DNA of 64,000 nucleotides from assembly GCA_041662445.1 (NCBI GenBank), contig JBAZSL010000002.1, positions 62,001-126,000 on the forward strand. The letters are read 5' to 3'. Numbering within the stretch: position 1 is the first letter of the stretch; each line of letters starts with the position of its first letter. Shown in pieces: positions 17,666-25,728 of this stretch. Source of the stretch: UASB124 sp041662445. Its GTDB lineage: Bacteria; Babelota; Babeliae; Babelales; RVW-14. The notes beneath the pieces were generated by a model. The model made no database searches and was not told where the DNA came from. It worked only from the letters and a program-made list of their open reading frames with translations. Both the position numbers and the translations under genes were made by a program.

Positions 17666-18266
17666 ACAAGAAAAATTTTGGGTAGATACATTCGGTGACG
17701 AATATACTGATAGAAATCAGGGGGCTGAGTTGTTGGCAAGCAATATTGCATTGTTTGCTCGTATAGTTCGTAGTACCGGAAGAATTAATTCTATTTTGGA
17801 AATTGGTGCCAATAGAGGACTTAATTTACAGGCGCTAAAAATTTTGATTCCGCATGTCCAATTGGCGGCGGTAGAAATTAATTCATATGCGTGCAAAAAA
17901 CTTGCAACGATAAGTGATGTAGAGATTTATAATCAATCAATTGTTGAATTCTCTGTGCAAAAAACGTACGACGTTGTGTTGTCCAAAGGCGTTTTAATTC
18001 ATATAAATCCGGAACAACTGCCACATGTTTATGATGTTATGTATCGTAGCTCACATAAATACATCTGTGTGATCGAGTACTATAATCCAAAGCCAGTATC
18101 GCTTGAATATCGCGGATATGCGCAGAAGTTGTTTAAGCGTGATTTTGCAGGTGAAATTTTAGACAGATTTCACGATGTGGCGCTTGTTGATTATGGTTTT
18201 GCCTATCACCGCGATACATACTTTGCGCAGGATGATATAACATGGTTTTTATTGGAAAAAAAATAA
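17646..18266 (+). CDS. Pseudaminic acid biosynthesis-associated methylase
   Basis: SAM-dependent methyltransferase of 206 residues with motif I ILEIGANRGLNLQAL (about 50-64). The rest, such as EKFWVDTFGDEYTDRN at the N-terminus and SKGVLIHINPEQLPHVYDVMY and IEYYNPKPVSLEYRG further on, matches the methylase family regularly found beside pseF. Its exact acceptor is not proven in the family as far as I know; methylation of the sugar or of its N-substituent is assumed. It overlaps pseF by 20 bases. Confidence 0.86.
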   Translation: MAQLISEQEKFWVDTFGDEYTDRNQGAELLASNIALFARIVRSTGRINSILEIGANRGLNLQALKILIPHVQLAAVEINSYACKKLATISDVEIYNQSIVEFSVQKTYDVVLSKGVLIHINPEQLPHVYDVMYRSSHKYICVIEYYNPKPVSLEYRGYAQKLFKRDFAGEILDRFHDVALVDYGFAYHRDTYFAQDDITWFLLEKK

Positions 18267-18285
18267 AGAAATGAGGAGAGGTACT

Positions 18286-19512
18286 GTGAAGTACTGCGTA
18301 AAATGCGTTATGCCGGACACCAAGCCTGATTTAAAATTTAATAAAGATGGTGTTTGCAGTGCGTGCGAATACTACGAAAAACGAAGAGATATCAACTGGC
18401 AGGAACGACGCAAAGAGCTCATGAAGGTTTTAGAAAAATATAAATCAAAAGATGGCCACAATTGGGATTGCATTGTTCCGGTGAGCGGCGGTAAGGACAG
18501 TACGTATCAAGTTGTTAAGATGTTGCAACTGGGCATGAGTCCTTTGTGCGTTACTGCAACGACCTGCCATCTGTCAGATGTGGGGAGAAAAAACATTGAA
18601 AATCTCAAGAACTTAGGTGTTGATTACGTGGAGTTTTCCACAAACCCCATCGTGCGAAGAAAGCTTAACAGAATTGCATTATCACGCGTCGGTGACATTT
18701 CGTGGCCTGAGCATGTGAGCATTTTTACCATTCCGGTTCAGACTGCTGTTAATTATCGTATTCCTTTGATCATTTGGGGCGAAAATCCACAAAATGAGTA
18801 CGGCGGTCCTGCTGCAGCTGGCAGTAATAATGTTCTTGATCGTAAATGGTTAATGTCATTTGGCGGCCTACTGGGGATGAATCTTTCCGATTTTGAGGGC
18901 AAAGAAGGTATAGAAGGAAAAGATCTTATTGCCTATACCTATCCCTCAGATCAGCAATTAAAAGATGGTGGAGTTACGGGCTTGTTTTTGGGCCACTATT
19001 TTCCTTGGGATGGTCTTTCAAATGCCTTGTTTTCAACGGCTTTTGGTTTTACCTCTTATTCGGGCGCGATCGAAGGATCGATGGCGAATTATGAAAACGT
19101 TGACAACTATCAAACAGGAATTCATGACTATTTCAAATATTTGAAATATGGTTTTGGACGTGTTACTGATTTTGCGTGTTTGCATCTGAGACGTGGACGA
19201 TTATCTAGGGAAGATGCCCTTCAGATTGTACAGCGCCTTGATGGCAAGTTTCCGTGGAGTTATTTGGGAAAACCATTACAAGAAATTCTGTCGCCACTTT
19301 CACTGAGCATCGATCAATTTATTCAAATTTGCGACAAGTTTACTAATAAGAAAATTTTTAAGACGGACACACAAGGGAATTTGGTTAAGGACGCGGATGG
19401 TAATCTTATCAAGCTTTACCATCCGATTGAACTATCTCAGCGCACAGCAGCTGCTTACTACCCACAAAGTACCGTGGTTCGAAGTTATGAAGATATTTCT
19501 TCTGCCATTTAA
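18286..19512 (+). CDS. N-acetyl sugar amidotransferase (PseA/WbpG family)
   Basis: Converts an N-acyl (acetamido) group of a sugar into an amidine. A zinc ribbon is built by Cys4, Cys7, Cys24 and Cys27 (KYCVKCVMPDTKPD), followed by the PP-loop ATPase motif VPVSGGKDST at about 64-73. WGENPQNEYGGPAA and FSSAFGFTSYSG-like FSTAFGFTSYSG are family-specific. The true start is GTG 18286 preceded by GAGGAGAG; the in-frame ATG at 18271 merely overlaps that ribosome binding site. Length 408. WbpG works with HisH/HisF-like ammonia suppliers, which I do not see in this window. The product predicted for this locus is thus an amidino nonulosonic acid. Confidence 0.88.
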   Translation: MKYCVKCVMPDTKPDLKFNKDGVCSACEYYEKRRDINWQERRKELMKVLEKYKSKDGHNWDCIVPVSGGKDSTYQVVKMLQLGMSPLCVTATTCHLSDVGRKNIENLKNLGVDYVEFSTNPIVRRKLNRIALSRVGDISWPEHVSIFTIPVQTAVNYRIPLIIWGENPQNEYGGPAAAGSNNVLDRKWLMSFGGLLGMNLSDFEGKEGIEGKDLIAYTYPSDQQLKDGGVTGLFLGHYFPWDGLSNALFSTAFGFTSYSGAIEGSMANYENVDNYQTGIHDYFKYLKYGFGRVTDFACLHLRRGRLSREDALQIVQRLDGKFPWSYLGKPLQEILSPLSLSIDQFIQICDKFTNKKIFKTDTQGNLVKDADGNLIKLYHPIELSQRTAAAYYPQSTVVRSYEDISSAI

Positions 19513-20932
19513 TCCTGCCTGGACGCCTCATTTTGAAACTGAATTGGAACTTATCGTACAACACCAAGAGCGTGGTGATGATGTTTATCTTTTAGTCGAT
19601 GATGGAAGATTAACGTTTACCGTTTCTGATCCGTATAATTCTTACGATATGAAAAAGGTTTCAAAGTCTCGGCTACAACAAGGATTGGATCTCATAAAAT
19701 TTCCGAAAAAAAACATAATTAAAATCAAAAAAAAGCCTCGTGATGCCGATGTGATTCCACAAAGTTTTTGTAGTTATGAAGAACTCCACAAATTTAAAAT
19801 AGCCGATGCCGAACTTGGCAGGGGGGTTATCTCAACAATAACCTCTTTTGCCCGCGACAATCGTTTTGATGTTGAAGCATATGCTGATTTCATTCATAGG
19901 GGATTATGGTCATCATTGCTTGTCTATGAGTCGGTTGTTGAGGCCATTGCCGCATACACACCCGATGTGGTTTATATTTTTAATGGAAGGTTTGCTGAGC
20001 TTTGGGCGGCCGCAGAGGCCTGCAAGAAGTGCAAGGTGACTTTTAGGACGCACGAAAGAGGTTGTGACATACATTCTTACGCCGTTTATGAAAATAGCTC
20101 ATTGCATGATATTGAAACCCTCAAAAAGGAAGTTGCTTCTATTGGCCTTGCATATGAAAAAAATATTGCTGAAAAATGGTTTTTTGACCGGCGATTAGGA
20201 AAGGATCAAGGATGGTTTTCATATGTGAAGGAGCAGAAAAAACAACAACTCCCGCAGAATTTTGATGCGTCCAAAATGAACATAGCGATTTTTAATTCTT
20301 CACTTGATGAATATGAAAGTTTTTCTGCGTGGAATACTCCTTTCTATGGGAATGAAAATGAAGGAATCAGAATGATTTTTGACTCCTTTATGCATCGTTC
20401 AGATATTCATTTTTATGTGAGGATGCATCCAAATCTCAAGGGGCTTGATAATACTCAGGTAAGAGAGTTGTATGCCCTGCGCTATTCTAATGTGACCATT
20501 ATTGATTCGGATGCTGCTATCGATAGCTACGCATTACTTGATGCGTGCGACAAGCTTGTAACTTTTTCATCTACCATTGGTGTAGAGGGGTGTTATTGGG
20601 GCAAGCCGGTTATTCTTGCCGGTCGTGCCATTTACGAAGATTTGAACTGTTGCTATAGACCATCAACGCACCAGCAACTTGTCGATTATCTCTCGTCCGA
20701 TCTTGATCCGTTGCCACGACAGGGGGCTCTTCAGTATGCGTATTGGCAATCGACCTATGGCCGGCCATTTAAACATTTTAATGCAACAGGTTATTTTCAA
20801 GGAACATTCATGGGCCAAAAAATTGTTCCTCGATTTAGTATCAAAGACAGAATTGATTTTAAATTGCATTATCTTGCACAACGGATAAAAAAATATGCAG
20901 CTTCAGTGTCCAATTCTTTTTTTGATTTTTAA
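19487..20932 (+). CDS. Surface polysaccharide biosynthesis protein, probable GT-B glycosyltransferase
   Basis: 481 residues, starting MKIFLLPFNPAWTPH at ATG 19487 inside the end of the amidotransferase gene. The C-terminal half has features of capsule/CMP-sugar transferases: FYVRMHPNLKG, ACDKLVTFSSTIGVEGCYWGKPVILAGRAIYEDL, the serine-rich donor region seen in polysaccharide synthesis and transferase families. The N-terminal half (VVYIFNGRFAELWAA, FRTHERGC) resembles the acceptor half of such GT-B folds. Being first after the CMP-nonulosonate genes makes it a candidate for the transferase that uses that donor; I cannot prove donor specificity. Confidence 0.68.
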   Translation: MKIFLLPFNPAWTPHFETELELIVQHQERGDDVYLLVDDGRLTFTVSDPYNSYDMKKVSKSRLQQGLDLIKFPKKNIIKIKKKPRDADVIPQSFCSYEELHKFKIADAELGRGVISTITSFARDNRFDVEAYADFIHRGLWSSLLVYESVVEAIAAYTPDVVYIFNGRFAELWAAAEACKKCKVTFRTHERGCDIHSYAVYENSSLHDIETLKKEVASIGLAYEKNIAEKWFFDRRLGKDQGWFSYVKEQKKQQLPQNFDASKMNIAIFNSSLDEYESFSAWNTPFYGNENEGIRMIFDSFMHRSDIHFYVRMHPNLKGLDNTQVRELYALRYSNVTIIDSDAAIDSYALLDACDKLVTFSSTIGVEGCYWGKPVILAGRAIYEDLNCCYRPSTHQQLVDYLSSDLDPLPRQGALQYAYWQSTYGRPFKHFNATGYFQGTFMGQKIVPRFSIKDRIDFKLHYLAQRIKKYAASVSNSFFDF

Positions 20933-21821
20933 CCGTCCGGATACAACAAACGTTGTTTTTGAAGAAATACGCAAGCAACGTCCGCGCCTGCTTTTTATTG
21001 CTGCCGACGGTCCACGTCCAACACATGTTGATGATAATGTTCGTTGTGCACAGGCCCGTTCCATTCTCGATCGTATTGATTGGCCGTGTACGGTTCACAC
21101 GCTTTTTCGTGATCAGAATCTTGGGTGCGGCAGTGCGGTAAGTGAATCTGTAACGTGGTTTTTCGCACATGTTGAAGAGGGAATTGTACTCGAAGATGAT
21201 TGTGTTCCCGACCCAACATTTTTTGATTTTTGTGCCGCGATGCTTGATCGCTATCGCGATAACCCAAAGATTATGATGATTGCAGGTACGAGTTATTTGT
21301 TTAATACGGTGCAATCACGAGAATCATACTTTTTTTCGCGTTATTATCCGGTGTGGGGATGGGCGACATGGCGCAGGGCGTGGCAGTTGTATGATTTTGA
21401 TCTTAGAGAATGGGCAGAATGTCGTCCAACGCATATGCTAAAAAAAGTTTTTAATAACAAAAAAATCGTAAATTTCTGGACACAATATTTTGATCGGATT
21501 GTCAGAAAAGATCTCGATACGTGGGATATTCAGTGGACATATGCCTGTATTAAACATCAAGCTCTTTGCGTGGTTCCATTTAATAATCTTATATCAAATA
21601 TTGGATATTTTGGATTGCATGCAACGGGCGAAAAGAGTTTTGATCACGGTATAGAACTTCGGCCACTTGATTGCATATCCATGGTCCATTCAGAAACAGT
21701 TAATATTTCAGCGCATTTGGATCTTTTCATATATAAAAAGATCGGGGTGGTGACTCATTATGGGCTGCTGCGGCGTATACGCTCCTTGAGCTCAGCGGTT
21801 AAAGCGAGATTGATGCCATGA
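20895..21821 (+). CDS. GT-A glycosyltransferase (HlpA/GnT-I-like)
   Basis: 308 residues. The N-terminus QCPILFLIFNRPDTTNVVFEEI and LFIAADGPRP are typical of the nucleotide-diphospho-sugar transferase group containing HlpA-like proteins; the metal/donor DxD-type motif is GIVLEDDCVPDPTFF around residue 100. VWGWATWRRAWQLYD is the second conserved block. No membrane segment, so it is cytoplasmic or peripheral. It starts 38 bases inside the preceding gene and ends with an ATGA overlap. Sugar and acceptor unknown. Confidence 0.78.
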   Translation: MQLQCPILFLIFNRPDTTNVVFEEIRKQRPRLLFIAADGPRPTHVDDNVRCAQARSILDRIDWPCTVHTLFRDQNLGCGSAVSESVTWFFAHVEEGIVLEDDCVPDPTFFDFCAAMLDRYRDNPKIMMIAGTSYLFNTVQSRESYFFSRYYPVWGWATWRRAWQLYDFDLREWAECRPTHMLKKVFNNKKIVNFWTQYFDRIVRKDLDTWDIQWTYACIKHQALCVVPFNNLISNIGYFGLHATGEKSFDHGIELRPLDCISMVHSETVNISAHLDLFIYKKIGVVTHYGLLRRIRSLSSAVKARLMP

Positions 21822-22606
21822 TCTGTAAAATTTGTGGTGCGCAAACTCGTGAAATTTTTAAGACGCTTGTTTTAGGATGCCACACCGTTGCGTACTTTCA
21901 TTGCGATCGCTGTGAGTTTGTGCAAACAGAAGAACCCTATTGGCTTGCCGAAGCATATCGTAATCCCATAAGCCAGGCAGATACTGGTATCTTAGCCCGT
22001 AATATGGCTCTTGCCCGCATTGTTGCAGTACTTATTTATTTTTTACATAACAAACAGGGTGCGTTTGTTGATTATGCTGGCGGTTATGGAGTTTTTACGC
22101 GCCTGATGCGTGATGTGGGGTTTGATTATTATTGGTGTGATCCTTATGCGAAGAATATTTTTGCGCAGGGATTTGTTTATACACCGGAGTTAAAAGCAGG
22201 GCTGGTTACCGCATTTGAATGTTTTGAACATTTTGTAAATCCATGCGTTGAAATAGAGGCCATGCTCAAAATTGCGCCGTGCATTTTATTTACCACGGAT
22301 TTTCTTCCTTCTCCGATACCAGCTCCAGATGTGTGGTGGTATTACGCTTGTGAACAGGGGCAACATATTGCTTTTTACCGACCGCGTACCTGTAAATATA
22401 TTGCTCAGCACTACGGACTTCAGTTTTATTCCCACTGGGGCATTCATTTTCTAACGCGCGAACGAATCAGTGAACTACGTTTTCGTATGCTTATTGAGTG
22501 GTGCAATCGAGGCCTTTTTTCATTCGTAAAACGTTCCATGAAATGCAGGACGATGGAGGACAGGAATGTCTGCATGCGTGAAAAAAATACTTTGGATACG
22601 CCCTGA
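21818..22606 (+). CDS. Zinc-ribbon class I methyltransferase
   Basis: 262 residues. Four cysteines (Cys3, Cys6, Cys29, Cys32) give an N-terminal zinc ribbon as in sugar C-methyltransferase-like proteins. The SAM-binding region is FVDYAGGYGVFTRLM, an altered motif I, followed by WCDPYAKNIFA, TAFECFEHFVNP and TTDFLPSPIPAPDVWWYY. Members of this group are found in O-antigen and capsule loci; the FECFEH segment is a common family marker. The substrate is not predictable. It overlaps the next gene by 41 bases. Confidence 0.75.
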   Translation: MICKICGAQTREIFKTLVLGCHTVAYFHCDRCEFVQTEEPYWLAEAYRNPISQADTGILARNMALARIVAVLIYFLHNKQGAFVDYAGGYGVFTRLMRDVGFDYYWCDPYAKNIFAQGFVYTPELKAGLVTAFECFEHFVNPCVEIEAMLKIAPCILFTTDFLPSPIPAPDVWWYYACEQGQHIAFYRPRTCKYIAQHYGLQFYSHWGIHFLTRERISELRFRMLIEWCNRGLFSFVKRSMKCRTMEDRNVCMREKNTLDTP

Positions 22607-23732
22607 TGCCCTAGGTGATGCTGTTCTTTCTGCCTCGATGCTGCCGGCAATTACACAGCATTTTGCCCCCTCAAAACTTATAGTTGTTTGCCAGCATCAT
22701 GCAACTGATTTTTATAAGTCGTGCCCCTATGTTGACGAGATTATTTCATGTAACAAAAATCTTTTTATGCTGCATCGGCCCTATCGCTCATCTATTCTTG
22801 ATAAGATTCGTTGTCATTCGATAGATATTGTTTTCAACACGATGTTTTCACGCGAGCTTGCTTTCGATTGTTGTGCGTTTCAATGTGGTGCGCCGATGTC
22901 AGTTGCATTCAAGATCAATCATCCAAGAGGCCGCTGGGATGTTCCATTCCGGTATAATCACGGTTATACGCGATTAATTGATTCTCCTGGCCATTGGAAA
23001 CTTGAACTTGAGCGTTACAAAGATTTTTTGGATGCACTTGGTATCACGCATGATGTTCTGGCGCCACATATATGGATCAACGGAGATGATGAAGTATTCG
23101 CTGATCGTATTTTCGCATCACACAAATTGATTCCAAATAAGACGTTTGCATTTTTTGCCGGGGCGCAGTCATTATCTCGTGTATATCAGCAGTATGATGT
23201 TGCTTTGAATGCGTTACCGTCAGATGATGTGACTATTGTAGCGCTTGGTACGAATAATGATGCGATGGTCAATGAGCGTGCATTGGCTCACGTTAAGCAT
23301 CGAGTAATTAATCTTTCTGGTATGACAACAATCCGGCAAGCTGCTGCTATTATTAAGCGTTGCAGATTGGCTCTTGGGGCAGAAACTGGTTTGGCTCACG
23401 TTGCCTGTGCCGTCGGTACGCCCAATATTATTATTCTTGGTGGCGGGCATTTTGGGAGATTTATGCCATATTCACCCTTAACTGCGGCAGTTGTAGCGCC
23501 GCATGCGTGCTATCGATGCGATTGGCGTTGCAAGGATGGCGATGCTCGATGTGTGCAATCTATTCATCCTCATGTTGTGGCATATGCTGTAAAACGGGTA
23601 CTGGAATGCCGTGATAGTCATGCAAAGCCATTGCTGGTGATGCAAAAAAATTGCGCTGGTGCTCTTCACCTTGATCGTGAGGAGTATGACATGGTGGAAA
23701 TTGCCACTACAGCGGAGAGCGTGGGTTCATGA
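22566..23732 (+). CDS. GT9 family glycosyltransferase (heptosyltransferase-like)
   Basis: 388 residues with the GT9 pattern: KKILWIRPDALGDAVLSASMLPAI at the N-terminus (quoted part RPDALGDAVL is the family signature) and AGAETGLAHVACAVGTP plus LGGGHFGRFMPYS in the donor half. GT9 enzymes add ADP-heptose or related sugars to LPS core. A cysteine-rich stretch (CYRCDWRCKDGDARC) before the end is as in several family members. GGAGG precedes ATG 22566. Whether the donor is a heptose cannot be read; no heptose synthesis genes are in the window. Confidence 0.85.
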   Translation: MSACVKKILWIRPDALGDAVLSASMLPAITQHFAPSKLIVVCQHHATDFYKSCPYVDEIISCNKNLFMLHRPYRSSILDKIRCHSIDIVFNTMFSRELAFDCCAFQCGAPMSVAFKINHPRGRWDVPFRYNHGYTRLIDSPGHWKLELERYKDFLDALGITHDVLAPHIWINGDDEVFADRIFASHKLIPNKTFAFFAGAQSLSRVYQQYDVALNALPSDDVTIVALGTNNDAMVNERALAHVKHRVINLSGMTTIRQAAAIIKRCRLALGAETGLAHVACAVGTPNIIILGGGHFGRFMPYSPLTAAVVAPHACYRCDWRCKDGDARCVQSIHPHVVAYAVKRVLECRDSHAKPLLVMQKNCAGALHLDREEYDMVEIATTAESVGS

Positions 23733-24799
23733 GAAGTGTTATTGTTGCGTGGTCGCAGGGCGATGCTCAAAGTTTTGAAGAGAAAGTCCCGTTGCTTTTT
23801 GTGGGACAACGTAATCAGCGATTAGGTTTCACATCGCGTATTGATGTTGTGTTTCTCGATGGTATGCACCGTCTCGATCAACATTATCAATCTATGCTTG
23901 GTGAACGTGGCTATGTTTTGCATGATGCTTCAGCTTTATATGCTATGTACGCAAAAAAATACGAAGTATTATCCCGTTTTGGTGATTATGAAAAAAAGTG
24001 TTTCCTTCGTTGGCTTGTTATAAAAGAGCTTTTTTCGGGAGAATCACTTATTCACTACGACGGTGATATTGTTTTTAATGAGGATCCAGATAGTATCGCA
24101 AAAAAAAATTCCGGAAAAACATTTGTTTTACAGGGATGTCCTGCATTTACGTCAATTTCTGACGCCAGTTGGTTTGATTACTATACTGCTGAACTGGATG
24201 CTTTTAGTGCCGATATTCATAATTATTCTCACCGCGCATGGCAAGAACGTGCTGGCTGGCAAATAACGTTTGCAACTCGTTGGGCGGGATCACGTTTCAG
24301 GCCCATTATATCGAGCGATCAAGATTTATTATCGCATCTCGTGCATACCCAAAAAATACGGCAAGATTCTGTAGAGGACATAATGCGTGCGCTTGACGAT
24401 TACATTGTGTTCCAAAATCCACTTTTGTTTCATATGTACAATTGCCATATTCCCTATGCATATACACGAGAAAATGGCGTTGATTTTTGTTCGTATGCGC
24501 GAGCAGACGGCACTGATCTTTGCTATAAAAAAAAGATTTTGCTGTGGCATATGCAATCATGTTTCAATTTTTATGCAAGCAAGCGTTTATTTATGGAAAA
24601 ATATGTTCCCATGAGTCGTTTTGTGCGGACCAATTACAACCCATCGGGGCGGTTATGGAGTGATACGTTCAATAAACAGGCTATGCGTGTTACACACCAC
24701 AGCAATCGTTTGGCTGTTTATCGATACTTTTTTGAGCAACATGATTTTTCGTGTCTCATGAACGGTCGTGCGTGGTGGAAAAAAGGCGTTTTTGTTTAG
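23729..24799 (+). CDS. Putative GT-A type glycosyltransferase, unknown donor
   Basis: I do not recognise a named family. The 356-residue protein contains IHYDGDIVFNEDP at about residue 110, a DxD-like site in the expected place for GT-A enzymes, and SSDQDLLSHLV and QNPLLFHMYNC later, which resemble the acceptor half of glycosyltransferases that keep a nucleotide sugar bound through a metal. No signal peptide or membrane segment. It overlaps the GT9 gene stop by 4 bases and is followed 12 bases later by a GT2 gene, so context also says glycosyltransferase. Confidence 0.55.
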   Translation: MRSVIVAWSQGDAQSFEEKVPLLFVGQRNQRLGFTSRIDVVFLDGMHRLDQHYQSMLGERGYVLHDASALYAMYAKKYEVLSRFGDYEKKCFLRWLVIKELFSGESLIHYDGDIVFNEDPDSIAKKNSGKTFVLQGCPAFTSISDASWFDYYTAELDAFSADIHNYSHRAWQERAGWQITFATRWAGSRFRPIISSDQDLLSHLVHTQKIRQDSVEDIMRALDDYIVFQNPLLFHMYNCHIPYAYTRENGVDFCSYARADGTDLCYKKKILLWHMQSCFNFYASKRLFMEKYVPMSRFVRTNYNPSGRLWSDTFNKQAMRVTHHSNRLAVYRYFFEQHDFSCLMNGRAWWKKGVFV

Positions 24800-24811
24800 T
24801 TTGGTTGTGAC

Positions 24812-25723
24812 ATGGATAAACCAATAGTCTCTGTTGTTCTGGGTACCTACAATCGACTTCCATTTTTGCAACTTGCTTTTGCTAGTATTCGGGCAGAGCT
24901 TGCATCGTGTGCCCATGAAATTTTTGTTATCGATGGAGGTTCTGATGATGGAACGTTGCCATGGCTCTGTGCACAAAAAGACGTTATTACCATAGTGCAG
25001 CACAACCGCGGTGAATGGCAGCGCAAATCCATTGAACGTAGATCATGGGGATATTTCATGAATTTGGGTTTTCGAGCCGCCAATGGAACCTATATATGCA
25101 TGCTGAGTGATGATTGTGTGGTTGTCCCTGGTGCAATAAACAAAGGGGTTGCCTATTTTGATGAGCTGAGAAAACGAGGGAATCCTGTTGGCGCACTTGC
25201 GTTTTATTGGCGTGATTGGTCTAAAAGCGAACCGTATCATGTTGGCTACACATTGGGTGATAAGCTTTATGTCAACCATGGCATGTTCTTGCGTTCTGCA
25301 TTGCAGGCCGTTGATTATATCGATGAGGATAACTTCTTTTTTTATAATGCCGATGGAGATCTATGTCTTAAATTGTGGCAGCACGGTTATCAGGTGCTTG
25401 AAAGTCGCGATTCATATGTTGAACACTATCCTCATGCTAATGTTGCAGTTCGTTCAAGCAATTATGTGCGCTTTAAAAGCGATCTAAAAAATTATTTGTC
25501 AAAATGGGAGGGGACTTTTTATGATCGGCGCAAAAATAATTGTGGGCATATTGCGGAACGAGCATTTAAAGATGTGACGGCAACGGGCGATATTTTTTTA
25601 TCACTCCATCGCTTAGTTCTGCAGAAAAATCCCCGTCTTGAAAAACCGGTGCCTGCCTGGAAGCGCAATTGGCGCGCTCTATTGTCAAAAACACGGTCGG
25701 TGATGCGCAGGATGATGCCATGA
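24812..25723 (+). CDS. GT2 family glycosyltransferase
   Basis: 303 residues, GT-A fold. VSVVLGTYNRLPFLQLAFASI is the typical start (shown part VVLGTYNR), with VIDGGSDDGTL for nucleotide binding, MLSDDCVVVPGAI as the metal-binding position and DEDNFFFYNADGDLCLKLWQHG as the acceptor/catalytic region. Rhamnosyl- or galactofuranosyl-type transferases look like this. It is the last gene of the long + strand run; only 5 bases separate its stop from the stop of the converging gene, with no hairpin, so termination is not obvious. Confidence 0.85.
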   Translation: MDKPIVSVVLGTYNRLPFLQLAFASIRAELASCAHEIFVIDGGSDDGTLPWLCAQKDVITIVQHNRGEWQRKSIERRSWGYFMNLGFRAANGTYICMLSDDCVVVPGAINKGVAYFDELRKRGNPVGALAFYWRDWSKSEPYHVGYTLGDKLYVNHGMFLRSALQAVDYIDEDNFFFYNADGDLCLKLWQHGYQVLESRDSYVEHYPHANVAVRSSNYVRFKSDLKNYLSKWEGTFYDRRKNNCGHIAERAFKDVTATGDIFLSLHRLVLQKNPRLEKPVPAWKRNWRALLSKTRSVMRRMMP

Positions 25724-25728
25724 TTGCG

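Noticed and set aside
20859..21314. A 151-codon - strand ORF
   Set aside because: Antisense of the glycosyltransferase at 20895; no motif or context.
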